A stretch of 64,000 nt of DNA from Aphelidium insulamus (lineage: Eukaryota; Aphelidiomycota; Aphelidea; Aphelidiaceae), in NCBI GenBank assembly GCA_036784855.1, contig JAZDSV010000005.1, forward strand, positions 434,001 to 498,000, in the 5' to 3' direction. Within the stretch, counting starts at the first letter, position 1, and every line of letters starts with the position of its first letter. The notes under the pieces were generated by a model that did no database searches, was not told the DNA's origin, and saw only the letters and a list, made by a program, of their open reading frames with translations. Positions 32,039 to 43,162 of this stretch are shown one piece after another. The translations under genes were made by a program, and so were the position numbers.

Positions 32039-32397
32039 ATACAGACACTAAATATTTATGCCTGCCTACCTTGCATAGCGAGAGAATCTGTGGAGAGCAA
32101 TGTTGCGTCTCTATTGCCACAAGTTGTCATTATTTGACACTAAATATTTATGTCTGCATACCTTGCATAGCGAGAGAATCTGTGGAGAGCAATGTTGCGT
32201 CTCTATTGCCACAAGTTGTCATTATTTGACACTAAATATTTATGCCTGCCTACCTTGCATAGCGAGAGAATCTGTGGAGAGCAATGTTGCGTCTCTATTG
32301 CCACATTGTTTGACACTATGTGTTTATGTCTGCATACATTGTATAGCGAGAGAATCTGTGGAGACCACCAATGCATCTCTATTGCCACAAGCTGGTT
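32039..32397 (+). repeat. 92-base minisatellite, four copies
   Basis: Units start near 32039, 32131, 32223 and 32307; the first two are 92 bases, the third 84, and the last is more diverged. The core reads TTTGACACTAAATATTTATG, then CCTTGCATAGCGAGAGAATC, then TGTGGAGAGCAATGTTGCGT and CTCTATTGCCACAAG. The array fills the space between the OTC start and the NSDHL stop codon, ending right at that stop. Copies 1-3 are nearly identical, which suggests recent expansion or homogenisation. Confidence 0.92.
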
Positions 32398-33781
32398 TTA
32401 CTTGACGGGGACATGACTGTAATGCTTGGCAGTGAGCGCCACGCCGTCCACCAGCGACACCAGCGGTCGATATCCCAATTCACGTTTGGCACGCGCACAC
32501 GAGTAATAGTGATGGGTGCCGGCCAGCGAGACTTTGAAGGGGGTCAAGAATGGTCGCCACCTGGCCTGCTCGCCAAACAGCGACACTGCAATCGAGTTGT
32601 ACAGCATCGCCATCCATTGCAGCAGGTAGGCCACCGTGAGCAGTAGACGGTATGGCACATGGCGCGTGGGCGGCTGCAACTTCATTGCTGTCAGCACGGC
32701 TCCGACAAAGGCCCAAAAGTGCACCGGTTCATCATTGGTGATATTGTAGACCTGCTGTACATTAGCAAATGATGAATGAGGTCACAGTCAACGGAGTCTC
32801 ACCTGGGCGTCATGGCCATCGCCGTCTCGCAATTGCGTGTTTGCATCACTTGCAGCTTGAGAGTCCCGTAGGAGCTTCTCGGCCACCAGAATGTGTCCCC
32901 ATGTAACATTCTTCACATAGGTAAAGTCCACCAAATTGGAGCCGTCGCCAATGATGGCCTTCATCTGACCGGCACGCGCTTTCAGCAGCATCTCCGACAC
33001 CGTGTGGTCGCCGGGACCGAATATGCCGTGCGGTCTGACGGCGGCCGTGTGCAGCGCTGGGTGACCTGGCCCGTTCACTGAACCAGCCATCAGTACCAGG
33101 CGCTCTTGAAGCATCTTTGTCTCGGTGTAACAGTCGAGAAAGTGCGTGGGCACCGGGCAGTCCTCGGTGGCATTGCGCAGATCTTGTCCTGCGAAGTTTG
33201 TTAATCGGGTATAGATTAGTGTAGATTAAGAACTCTACCATTGTATACGACACTGCAGCTGCTAGTCAGTACCAAGCACTGCCAGCAGTTAAATGATTTA
33301 ATATGCAGCGATGACCTTATATGTGTTTACCTGCACCGCCGCGTCCATGCATGCTTCAATTACGCGGCGCGTGCCATTGACATTCACGCGCATAAATAGT
33401 TCCCTGAATGGCAGAGTGAGAAGATTACAGTGAATTCATATCCATCCATACCTATCGTCCAGCGAGTAGGGTGGAGATGCGCAGTGGAACACCACGTCGT
33501 GACCTCGCATGGCCGCACTCAGCTCCTGCCAAATTAGATAATATGATCATCTGTAGACTGTAGACACTGCTAAATGGGCGCACCGTCACGGCATCATCTG
33601 CCATAAGGTCGCCCTGGATGTGGCGGATGCGCTGGTCTGCATCTGCGTTCTCTGCCGGATAGAGAACGCGGTCATACACTGTGCACCGCTGGCACCCGTG
33701 TTCCAGCAGGTGTGCCACCAAGTGGCGGCCGAGAAACCCGGCGCCGCCGATTACAAACGCCGACTGCAACAACGCAGGCAT
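32398..33781 (-). CDS. 3-beta-hydroxysteroid dehydrogenase / C4-decarboxylase (NSDHL/ERG26)
   Basis: Several exons. MPALLQSAFVIGGAGFLGRHLVAHLLEHG is the NAD-binding Rossmann start (GGAGFLG). Then come HIQGDLMADD, FHCASPPYSLDDR, VNVNGTRRVIEACM and the active-site YTETK (Tyr-x-x-x-Lys). Later AAVRPHGIFGPGDHTVSEMLLKARAGQMK and GDGSNLVDFTYVKNVTWGH match sterol-4-alpha-carboxylate 3-dehydrogenases, which act in removal of the C4 methyl groups during sterol synthesis at ER membranes. A hydrophobic stretch near LLLTVAYLLQWMAMLYNSI may tether it. The stop codon abuts the minisatellite. The family is sure; the exact substrate is inference. Confidence 0.85.
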
Positions 33782-33831
33782 GTGTGCGTAGGTAACTGAA
33801 CCTACTGGCTGAACCTAATTCAACAGACAAA

Positions 33832-34224
33832 ATGCTTCCATCAGTACGTCTCCATCCAGATGGAAAAGGTATCACGGAATTGAATAGAGAATTTGGTACA
33901 ACAATTGTATACGATTGCATTTACTTCTGGCAATGTAGCAGTACAGATGAGGAACTGCAGCTTATGTAATCCTATGTGCACAAGGCAGGTTTAGAATATT
34001 TCACGTGCCGGCAACTGCCCGGCAAGGACCCGCTGACCAACTGGATGTCCTACTCGTCGGACTCATGCATTGGGTCGGGATTCACGCGCGGCCAGAAGCT
34101 GCAGATGCGCTTCTCGTACGAGTTCTGGCGCAAGAACTTTAAGAAGAACGTCACCTGCAAGTCGGACCCGTCCAAATTGGATGCCATCAAGTATTTGAAG
34201 GATAAACTGCACGCCAAACTGTAA
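33832..34224 (+). pseudogene. M43-type (pappalysin-like) metalloprotease, C-terminal remnant
   Basis: The clear part, 33982-34221, reads FTCRQLPGKDPLTNWMSYSSDSC, then GFTRGQKLQMRFSYEFWRK. PGKDP..N.M.YS.DSC...FT.GQ..RM is the end of M43 peptidases, including the Met-turn. The zinc-binding HEXXH helix is nowhere upstream, and the in-frame sequence from the ATG at 33832 meets TAA at 33967-33969. Only about 50 bases separate that ATG from the NSDHL start on the other strand. A broken copy is the simplest reading. Confidence 0.6.
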
Positions 34225-34289
34225 CCTGGCTACATTTTCTCCATGTGCATGCCGTAACGAGTAAAGAGAAAGATAATATAGAGACGATG

Positions 34290-34935
34290 TTATCTTGTAC
34301 CACTGCCGTCTGATGATGTGGACGCCGCCGATGAAGACAGAAAGCCCGACACAGACAGCAGTAGTTGCTTGCCACCCCGTCTGTCCCCACAGTGTAAGTG
34401 AGCGTGTTGAATGCATAGTAAAGGCAGTACGTAGCAGGGTAAGAGTGTGTAAGAGAACAAGACATAGTGAGTGTACCTGACGCTGCCCGGGGTGCCGGGG
34501 TTGGAGCGCAGATGCTGCTGTCTCATACTTATACACTCTCGCAGCTGTTCTATCGTGGTGTGCATGGCAATGTCTTCGCGCATTGTGCGCAGCACCGCGC
34601 TCGCGTCCTTGACATCGGCAATCGCGTTTGGTAAATGAGACTCTGTCACCGCAGTGCGCACCTTGACCTGGACGAGGTGCGTGTGTATAAGAGTGAGAGG
34701 CAGGTACACAAGTGAGAGTCACCGGTACCTTGTCGGCAACCATACGCGGCAGCCGCTTCTCCACGTGCTCGCAGACGCGGTACAGCCCCATGGACGCGTC
34801 GTTGGCCCAGCTCCGCATCAGCAGCGTCCAGCGCAAGATCGCGCGCACGCACAATTCATACGTAGAGCTGTCCAGCACCGTGCGACTGGGATGCTCCTCC
34901 AAGGCAGGGCCAGGAGTGTCTGCAGAAGTCTGCAT
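34290..34935 (-). CDS. BORCS8: BORC complex subunit 8-like
   Basis: Three exons. Exon 1: MQTSADTPGPALEEHPSRT, then ANDASMGLYRVCEHVEKRLPRMVADK, matching the BORCS8 (MEF2BNB) signature EPS.ALYR.QEHV...LP..V..K. Exon 2: NAIADVKDASAVLRTMRED and LRECISMRQQHL, again as in BORCS8. Exon 3, joined in frame after the GTACAC donor, gives a short Ser-rich tail ending DGSGTR. BORC sits on the lysosome surface and recruits Arl8 and kinesin for transport. About 150 residues. A longer open frame in the first exon's register runs on past 34290 but does not follow the splice. The start is 45 bases from the divergent hydratase start. Confidence 0.75.
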
Positions 34936-34980
34936 GGCGCGCGTGTGAGCGCAGTGCGGACAGTTCAAACACGACACGCA
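34936..34980. promoter_or_regulatory. 45-base shared divergent promoter (BORCS8/hydratase)
   Basis: Only 45 bases lie between the two ATG codons. An upstream in-frame ATG at 34977 on the minus strand would leave 3 bases. No TATA-like element is seen. Confidence 0.5.
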
Positions 34981-36043
34981 ATGGCTTCACTGCGCTGGGC
35001 CTGTGCCTCGCGGCGCCTCTTCAGCACGGCCACTAACACGTCCATCAGTGCCGGAGAGGAGTGCTTTCTCACACGGGATGCAGCGACGCACGTCACCACG
35101 CTCACTCTGGCGCGCCCGGCTGCCAAGAACGCGTTGGGCAGGCGCATGCTGGCACAGCTGGGCGACTGCTTGCGCCAGTTGCACGCCGAGACTGCTGCAC
35201 CTCCATCCAGCAGCGATACGCCCCCCACACAAGGAATGGGTGGTAGCAGTACACGGGTGCTAGTGCTGCGGTCGGCGGTGCCGGGAGTGTTTTGCGCCGG
35301 TGCCGATCTCAAGGAGCGGGCGGGCATGGACGCGCAGCAGGTGGCAGAATTCGTGACCAGTCTGCGAGCCACCTTTTCCTCGCTGGCGGTATGCTGGTGT
35401 TAATCTGCATCACTCACAGCTTACTGACGGGCGGCAGAGTCTGCAAATCCCCACGATTGCCGCGGTGGACGGTGCCGCGCTTGGAGGCGGTCTGGAGTTG
35501 GCCATGTGCTGTGACATGCGCACTGCCGGCCCGTCCGCAGTACTCGGACTGCCAGAGACGTCACTGGCCATCATTCCCGGGTGAGTGCGAGGTATTTTAC
35601 GCAGATTTATCAGCTTATTACACGGTGCGGGACAGAGCTGGCGGCACACAGCGTCTCAGCCGCATTGTAGGACTGTCCGTGGCCAAGGATTTGATCTTTA
35701 CGGCGCGACGTCTGACGGCACATCAGGCCAAAGACATTGGTCTGGTCAGCCGGGTGGGTGATGACGGATACGGCGCGGCTAAAGAGTTGGCTGAACAGAT
35801 TGCACGTAATGGCCCCGTGGCACTCCGGATGGCCAAACAAGCATTGGAGCGTGGCATGGAGGTGGACATGTACGTGCCAACATCTATATACATGATAGTG
35901 TACTGACTATTTATGTGATGTGCAGGCAGCGCGGACTTGAAGTGGAGCAAGAGTGTTATGCCCAAGTTATTCCCACGAAGGATCGCGTGGAAGGCTTGCG
36001 AGCGTTTCGTGAAAAGCGGCGACCCGTCTACACTGGCAATTAG
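34981..36043 (+). CDS. Enoyl-CoA hydratase/isomerase family (AUH-like, mitochondrial)
   Basis: Four exons. The start [21 protein letters not shown] is rich in Arg and Ser with a cleavage-like RRLFST, a mitochondrial presequence. The crotonase fold follows: [34 protein letters not shown] (first oxyanion-hole motif), [24 protein letters not shown] (second motif) and [25 protein letters not shown], which holds the catalytic Glu region. The C-terminus has [27 protein letters not shown], typical of AUH/ECHDC2. AUH hydrates 3-methylglutaconyl-CoA in leucine breakdown. The family is sure; the exact substrate is not. Confidence 0.9.
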
Positions 36044-36213
36044 CCGGTCAATACATATCAGCCGCTTATACAGCATCTGCCACTTTCCTGTCTGTGGCCC
36101 GCGTTAATGTTGAAACAGTCTGTATATGGACAACATACCTCTGCATCTATCAACTCTATCCACATCTAAATCTATGCATCGACAACTACTATCCACATCA
36201 TTGGGCGGTAGAG

Positions 36214-36354
36214 ATGCCACCTACTTTTACTGAAAGCGACCTTATGGATAAGATGAACAAGCTGGACGAGGAGATGGTCATCAGCACATCACAAGCTATC
36301 CGCCATTCCAAAATTAAGTGTGCATGGAAAGATTCTACAGACTGGGAAAAGTAG
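36214..36354 (+). CDS. Possible small protein, 46 residues
   Basis: Reads MPPTFTESDLMDKMNKLDEE and IKCAWKDSTDWEK before TAG. Acidic and amphipathic, with good ATG context (GAGATG). It sits alone between the hydratase and the lipase. There is no known family, and it may be a chance open frame or one exon of a larger transcript. Confidence 0.3.
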   Translation: MPPTFTESDLMDKMNKLDEEMVISTSQAIRHSKIKCAWKDSTDWEK

Positions 36355-36594
36355 CGGAAAACTTATTCCACGTGGAATCTCATAGTACATACCCCACACA
36401 CAGACAATGGAGACAAGCAGCAGCACCACACACAAACCTGACCGATGACATCACCGCGTGAATTTGGTGTGGCGCAGCACGCAAGCAAATGCACAACCCT
36501 GAAACGCCTACGTGACGCAATCTGAATTTCCGTCTTTTGTAGTCCCGACTGCCGTCACGCTCACGCCCAGCACGCTCACACACGCACCCTTGCC

Positions 36595-38303
36595 ATGTAC
36601 ATTCTGCGCTTTGCCGCCCTTCACTGGCGCCTGCTGGTGGCTCTCTTCGGTGCTGCGTGCACACTGGCACCCGCAGAGGGCCGCCAGGTGCCGTGGTCCA
36701 ATGGTGCAGAATTGCGCCGTGACAGGCGACAGCATCTCGAGCGTGAGATCATTCGCAGCCACGTCGGCGCCGCGCCTAATGCAGACAACTCAGCTCCGTC
36801 TCACTCTGCGTCACCCGCTGCAGATGACGCTCTACTGAACGAGGCGTTGTGGGAGCTCGCCAAGCTGTCGGAGGATCCCGATGCTGCCACGGACTATGTG
36901 CGCGAGCTGACTGAGCTGCAAGATGTGGCGCTGGAGACTTTTGGTGACAATGTGCTGCAAGTGGATTCCGTGCTGGATCTGGGCAGCAATGTCACCTCGG
37001 AGTACGGCACGATCGGTGGCGGCTCGGATTCCCCAGCGTCAGAGGTGGCGCCAGGTTTCGTCAACGAGCTAAAATATCATTTGGCGGTTTCGGCCGCGGC
37101 ATACTGCGCCAAACACTCTGTTTTCCCACGGTGGAAATGTGGTTATCCGCGCTGCTCAGCCGACGATCTGCAATACCCCATCAATGCTGCGGCAAAAGCC
37201 AATGCGCTTGCTGGGATGCAGACTATTTCCTACTTTCACGGTTCCCTCGAACATATGGTCGGTTTTGTCGGGATTAATCCGCGCCTCGATTCTTTGCTGC
37301 CTCAAGTGCCCAGCAATTGTTCACTGCGCGAGTTTAAGAGGCGTTCCGTGGCTGTTTCGTTCCGCGGCTCGCTTCATTGGAAAAACTTTTACAACGACCT
37401 GCGCGCTGATCAAATGGAGTTCAATTACCCAACTGCGCCGCCAGGATCGCTTGTCCATGCCGGGTTCTGGGAAACGTGGAAGGATGTCAGTGTGCAGGTT
37501 CGGGAGGGCGTGCGAGCTGCTATTCAAACAGTGCTGGCCGATAACACCGACGCCATGCGGCACATTGAAATTGCCATCACTGGCCACTCGCTTGGCGGTG
37601 CGGTGGGAGTATTGGCTGGGTTGCATTTGCGTCAACTTGCGATGACGCATGATTTTGAGGCATTTGGGTTGCGTCCGTGTACCGATTGCACGCCTGAGGA
37701 GACGGAATTATTGGCTCGTATGGGTCTGTTTCGTTTCGCCAACACGATCATATCATTCAAGGTTTGACGAGATCTTGTGAATCTCTCGTTTTGCTGATAT
37801 ATCTAGGTGTATACGTATGGCCAGCCCCGTATGGGAAACGACTTATTTGCTGACTGGGTCATGGGAATCGGTGAGTGGCCTCGCGATATTGTCTATGTAT
37901 CTAATTAGATGTGTTAGTCGGTTTTCCCATTCATCGCACCACATACTTTGATGACTTAATCCCGCATCTGCCGCCTCGCAATTTCCCGTTTGGACTGCCA
38001 TTCAACTACCGCCATCCCGCAGTTGAGTACCACATCAAGCAGGGAATGCAATCGACACTTTCGTGTGACTGTGAACCCCGCACTGCTATGGTTTGTTCTG
38101 CATATTAATGCTTCCTTGCTTTCAATTGTTAGGTCTGCCAACCACACAAGTCGCCACTGACTGGACTGTCGGCCGTCGCGTCTGATAAATGCAGAAACAA
38201 CTGCGAGCGCGGCGAAGACCCTGCCTGTAGCGCCGGTGTCCGCTTTTTGAATATTCTGTCCCATCTCACGTACTGGAACGTCATTTACGGACCGTGGTGC
38301 TGA
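36595..38303 (+). CDS. Secreted class 3 lipase
   Basis: Four exons; the first is about 1.17 kb. The start MYILRFAALHWRLLVALFGAACTLA is a signal peptide. The alpha/beta-hydrolase core begins near YHLAVSAAAYCAK, with VAVSFRGSLHWKNFYNDL, VHAGFWETWKDV and the nucleophile elbow ITGHSLGGAVGVLAGLHL. After an intron (GTTTGACG to ATCTAG) come VYTYGQPRMGNDLFADWV, then TTYFDDLIPHLPP and FNYRHPAVEYHI, which supply the acid and probably the catalytic His. Cysteines at the end (CDCEP, CQPHK, CRNNCE) suggest disulfides. Fungal triacylglycerol lipases have this order. Probably extracellular. Confidence 0.87.
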
Positions 38304-38424
38304 TGTCGGTCCGTCGGTGACGTTTGGTAGATTGATCAATTCCGTTTACATCCCAGAACACATATATGACATTGCATTGTGTCACTTGCTGTTAATGCAC
38401 GATATCTCTACTGTTCAACTACTA

Positions 38425-41230
38425 CTACTGCTGCTGATGGTGTATGGAAGTTTGTGCAGCTTCATCAACGTCATCAGATGACTTCTCCGACTGTTTTCTC
38501 CACATCTGTGCGTAGATGCCGTCCGGTTTTGTCAGCAGTATTTCGTGGCTTCCCCGCTCCATTATCCTGCCGCCATCCACCACGATGATTTCATCAGCGG
38601 TGACCACGGTGCTCAAGCGATGCGCCACTACAAGAGTGGTCCTTCCTGTGGTCATCCTGTTCAGTTCCCGCTGGATTTGTCGCTCCGTGTTGATGTCCAG
38701 AGCAGAGGTTGCCTCATCCAGCAAGATGATGGCCGGGTCCTTAATTAGAGTGCGCGCGATGGCAACTCGCTGTTTCTCCCCGCCACTCAGCCGAAGACCC
38801 CGCTCTCCGACAGCCGTGTCATATTGCTCCGGAAACGTCATTATCTTGTCGCCGATCTGGGCTTGGGAGGCGGCGCGACGCACGGCGTCGTCGTTGGCCG
38901 TGACATTGCCGTAGCGAATGTTGTACCCAATGGACTCGTTGAAGAGTACAGTGTCCTGCGGAACCACTCCAATTGACCGACGCAACGATTCCTGAGTGAC
39001 ATAGCGAATGTCCTGACCGTCAATGGTGATTTTGCCGGCGCTGATGTCGTAGAATCGGAACAACAGTCGAAGGATAGTAGACTGATAATGGGTCCATGAT
39101 CAGTGACATTTAGCAAAGAACTTAAATATTAATACCTTGCCGCCGCCAGATGGACCCACCAATGCAACCGTTTTGCCATGAGGAATCTCGAACGATATGT
39201 TATGTAGAGTCGGTACTTCAGTTTTCTTTGGATCATACGTAAACGAAACGTTGTCTGCAGCATTATTATCAAGTGATATTAGCCAACTTCATGTACTTAC
39301 CAAAAACAACGTGGCCCTTTGTCACCACAAGTTCGGTGGCGCCGGGTGCGTCTTGCACCTCTGCTTCCTCTTTGAACATGGCAAGCAGCTTTTCCATGTC
39401 GATAAAGTTCTTGTTCAACATACGATAGTATGTGCCAAACCAGTTCAGTGGCTGGTACAACTGGTTCAAGTACGCAATGAAGAGGACAAAGTCTCCCACT
39501 TGTAGATCTCCATTCATTATACGTTTGATACAAAGCAGACTGCCAGCAAGCATTCCCAGCGTGATGATGATGTTTTGCGAGGAATTCAGTGCTTTTAAAG
39601 AGAGCTGGCTGTACCAGTCGGCCACCTGATATTTGCGAACCTTGTCGCCGTAGTTTGTCCACTCGAAGCGTTCGTTGCCATAATATTTCACCGTCTCAAA
39701 ATTGAGCAACGAGTCCACGGCCTTGGTGTTGGTAGCATTCTCCAAATCGATCATCATTCGCCGGTACTTTGTCCGCCACTCTGTAATGAGTATGGTGCAC
39801 GTCAAGTACATTGCCATTGTGACAAACACCACGATGCCGAAATAAATGTCAAACTGGACGCAAAAATAGACAATAGCCACGGCAATGTCCACCAGAACCG
39901 GCGCAATATTGAACCAAATGTACGAGAGTAGCGATGATATGGCAGTTGTACCGCGGTCCATTACTCTCAGCACTTCCCCCGTCTTTCGATTAAGGTGCCA
40001 CCGCAAAGACATTCTGTATTATTCTTGTTAATGAAATGCATAAAAATAACTCCTTAACTCACGCGTGGAGATGGGCAAACATGTCCAACGAGATGCGGCG
40101 AGTAGTGTACTGCTCGACGGGAATCCAAAAAGTGGTCTGCAGCGTTGAATTCAGGCCTGAACCACCTTGAAGCAGATTGTAGAGAGCAAAGAGCAGGAGC
40201 TGCTGCAGTGGAAACACTGCGACTCGGCTATTTGAATCGCTTGGTGTAAGGGAGTCGATCAGTATCTACGGAATAGCACAGATGATCAACCGTATGTCCA
40301 TATAAAATGCGGATGAACGCACCTTGTACTGCACGGGGACTAGAAGATTAATTACGCGACCAAATATTAGAAGCAAGATAGAGATTATGGCGCAGGCTTG
40401 CAGCTTCGGTTCCTTCTTTGGCCACATGAACGGCATAAGTTGCTTCATTTTGAGGAAAAAGTCGGCAAACGCAGACTTCTTTCCCGGCTCCGTACTCTGT
40501 TCCAGCGCCACATAATCGCGGTTGAGCATGTTGAATGCGCACATTGCCAAGTAGAGCAGGAAGCCGCTGCACATCACGCGAAAGATCATGACACTCCACT
40601 GCGTATAGAGAACCACATCAGACCAGCACTGGTCTACAACAGATAAATGAGTTCTTGTATACATATAAAGATTCCATATATATTACATATATACATATAC
40701 ATACCCTCATCAACTGGGGAAACGTGGACGCTGGCTGCAAACGCCACGGCAGTCAGGTCAAAAATGATGGACACTGTCCACAGCGTGAACATGGTCAATT
40801 GTATGCGCCACACAGCCGACGCGTCCAGCTGCTCCTTATCGGTGCCGGTGCGTATGGCAAACACACTGAGCAGCCAGGCCACGGCCAGCAGACCATTGCA
40901 CACAACCAGAAGGAACTGGGAGCTGTTGTCGCCCACGGAAGCGGCCACCAACTGCACGATACAGACCAAGGCCATCACCGCCACGGCCAGTAGTACCCAG
41001 CGGCGTTGCCTGTGCATCAAACGCGTGCATTCAGCCGGCACCTGCTCGCCAAGAGCGCCGGCATCGTTATCATCATTGGTGGATGGCAGTCCACCTGTCC
41101 TCGACGACAGCCACACACGGTACGCAACAGCCCCGGCACTGAGCAACAGTGCACAGGAGACATAGAGCGGCTGCCACAGACACGGCGCTATCCGGCCATC
41201 GTGCGCCAGTGGCTCCGAGCAGATCGCCAT
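38425..41230 (-). CDS. ABCB6/HMT1-type half ABC transporter
   Basis: Multi-exon gene for a half-transporter with extra N-terminal helices. [19 protein letters not shown] precedes five predicted helices (for example [20 protein letters not shown]), the TMD0 of ABCB6 and fungal HMT1. The core TMD includes [24 protein letters not shown], a diagnostic intracellular loop, and [13 protein letters not shown]. In the nucleotide-binding domain Walker A is split by an intron (39077-39136). [17 protein letters not shown] and [12 protein letters not shown] supply the signature and Walker B. Relatives move metals, glutathione-linked metals or porphyrin across vacuolar, mitochondrial or endosomal membranes. 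The frame ends in three consecutive TAG codons. Confidence 0.9.
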
Positions 41231-41456
41231 TGTACTGTTAATCAGGTTTTGTTTTTCGTGGACAAAGAAGACACTAAACTCTCTCAAATGGATGGAAGTT
41301 CATTGGAAGCAGGGGGTGCACGTCAAGTAGAGTGCAATATATGTACAGTGGATACGGCTATGCAGATACAATAGATCATATTCACATGGCAGTTCATTGG
41401 AAGAGTGCAAGAGTTGAGTGTGATTGTCGTGTACGGTTTTTGGCTGATAATGCAGA

Positions 41457-42730
41457 TCACATGATACTGCAGCTTGAAGGCTTTTTCAGCTCCTTCTTTT
41501 CCCACTCGTTGGCACGCAGCCACTGCTCCAGCGTCAGCAGCTTGGGATGGACCTTGCGTATCTCCTCAATATCGGCCTGCAAGCAAGCAAGTTTAAGTGA
41601 ACCATAGTACGCAGTATAAACACTTGCCTTGAATCCAACTATTTCCATATAGTTGGCCATGGCAGCAGACTCTTTGGAGAAGAGGGACAAGATCATTCGC
41701 GGTGCGGCCATCTTGTACACGAACGGGTAACCCATGACGTTTGTGAAAGCCTTGGCCATATCGGCGCCATCCACACTCTCGCCGGCAATCTCCCACGCCT
41801 TGTTGTGGTACTTTTCCGGGTTTGTGAACACAATGGCGACAAGCTCGCCAATGTCGGACGCCGCAATCATTTGCACCTTGCAGCTGGGAACTGTCAGAAA
41901 CTTGACCACACCTCTGCGCCATGTTAGTTGAGGGGTTATGTTCAAGCATTTTAACATTAACAGCATACTTTGACGGCGCGGCATAATCAGTGTTGAAGTT
42001 ATCATAGAACGCCACTGGCTGCACAAACGTGTAGGGCACGTCGAGTGTCTTGATGTAGTTTTGCACTTCAAGCTTGGTATCAAAGTGGTCAACGCCCTTA
42101 AGGTGATCAAGTAAGTACATTATATGCCAAATGTGGACGGCGTACCGTGATCTTTTCCTCAGAGATACCGCCAACACTGGCATACACCAGATGCTTCACA
42201 CCGCAAGCCTTGGCCGCATCGGCAGCTAGTTTACCCTGTAAAGTATTGAATATAACCAGTATAGTACCTTTGATACCAGGTACTGACCTGAGTAATCTCC
42301 CCCTTCTTCCCGACAGACTTGTCCCAGAACTGAGTGACAATGAATACGCCGTGCACACCCTCAAACGCCTTCTTCATGCTTTCCAGATCATTCAAATCTA
42401 ATACACGTAAGATCATACAAACACGTTACAGTTAACGAACACACTGACCAGCTTTCACCACTTCAGCGCCACGCTCAGCCAACTTTTTGGCACTGGCCGA
42501 GTCAGGGTTGCGAGTGAGTGCGCGCACTTTAAACTCGGATGAGCGCTCCAGCAGCGAGTTGGCGACAGCACTATGTCGCGCACACAAGGGTGTCAGTTGC
42601 CACGTATGAATGTACAGCAGCAGGTACACAATAGACAGACATGACAGAGACACGGTGAGTACATATGTGCACGTAGTACTTGCCCGCCTTGCTGCCCCGT
42701 GGCGCCGACAACTGCAATGAGTTTCGACAT
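41457..42730 (-). CDS. NmrA-like family protein
   Basis: Six or so exons. MSKLIAVVGATGQQGG is the NADP-binding motif of the atypical short-chain dehydrogenase NmrA group (GATGQQG). Later KVRALTRNPDS, AFEGVHGVFIVTQFWD, AKACGVKHLVYASVGGIS and VPYTFVQPVAFYDNF match NMRAL1/HSCARG. The C-terminal region has WEIAGESVDGADMAKAFTNVMG and LEQWLRANEWEK. The group senses the NADP/NADPH ratio and regulates partners; most members lack enzyme activity. About 290 residues. A divergent Trf4-type gene starts 433 bases away. Confidence 0.88.
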
Positions 42731-42993
42731 TCCGACGATCGATGTGATGAATGAGTCGATTGTGGCGTTTAATCGGGGCAACAGGCCGCTCATTATTCCC
42801 TCTGATTATATGTAATGGTTTAGTGTGCTGCAAGATAGAATGTTTCTCTCCCCTATTGAGCTGTCTGTGTATATATTTTTTCTAGTGAGTGTGCACGTGT
42901 GTTGAATGTATGGTGGCTGATGATGAGCGTGGGGAACTCATGTTTGTTGCCTCCGTACCCCGCGTAAGTTTAATTAAAACATGTACACACGGT

Positions 42994-43026
42994 GAACTTA
43001 TAATCATATATATAGATTATAAGTTC
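42994..43026. promoter_or_regulatory. Perfect 12-base inverted repeat in a divergent promoter
   Basis: GAACTTATAATC, nine-base ATATATATA loop, GATTATAAGTTC, followed at once by a partial third copy (TGATTATAAGAA). It lies between the NmrA-like and Trf4-like starts. It could be a dimeric factor site; no function is shown. Confidence 0.5.
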
Positions 43027-43162
43027 TGATTATAAGAAGATAAGAGCAATTTTTGATACTCTGTAAAGCGACTTTCCTAGTTTAACTGCCTGCCATGCAT
43101 TGTCCACAATCAGCCGGTGTATAAACGTCAATCAACGATCAGAGGAAAAAGAAAAATATTCA

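Noticed and set aside
32039-32397. CRISPR-like array
   Set aside because: Whole units are repeated without unique spacers, and the genome is eukaryotic.
32029-32416. Overlapping open frames inside the minisatellite
   Set aside because: They arise because the 92-base unit shifts frame each copy; the peptides are the same unit repeated and there is no start context.
34063-34977. 304-codon minus-strand frame running through BORCS8 exons and introns
   Set aside because: It matches BORCS8 only in exon 1; conserved exon 2 is in another frame with good splice sites. A hydrophobic stretch in this frame near 34350 would be a membrane helix but is not reached by the best splice.
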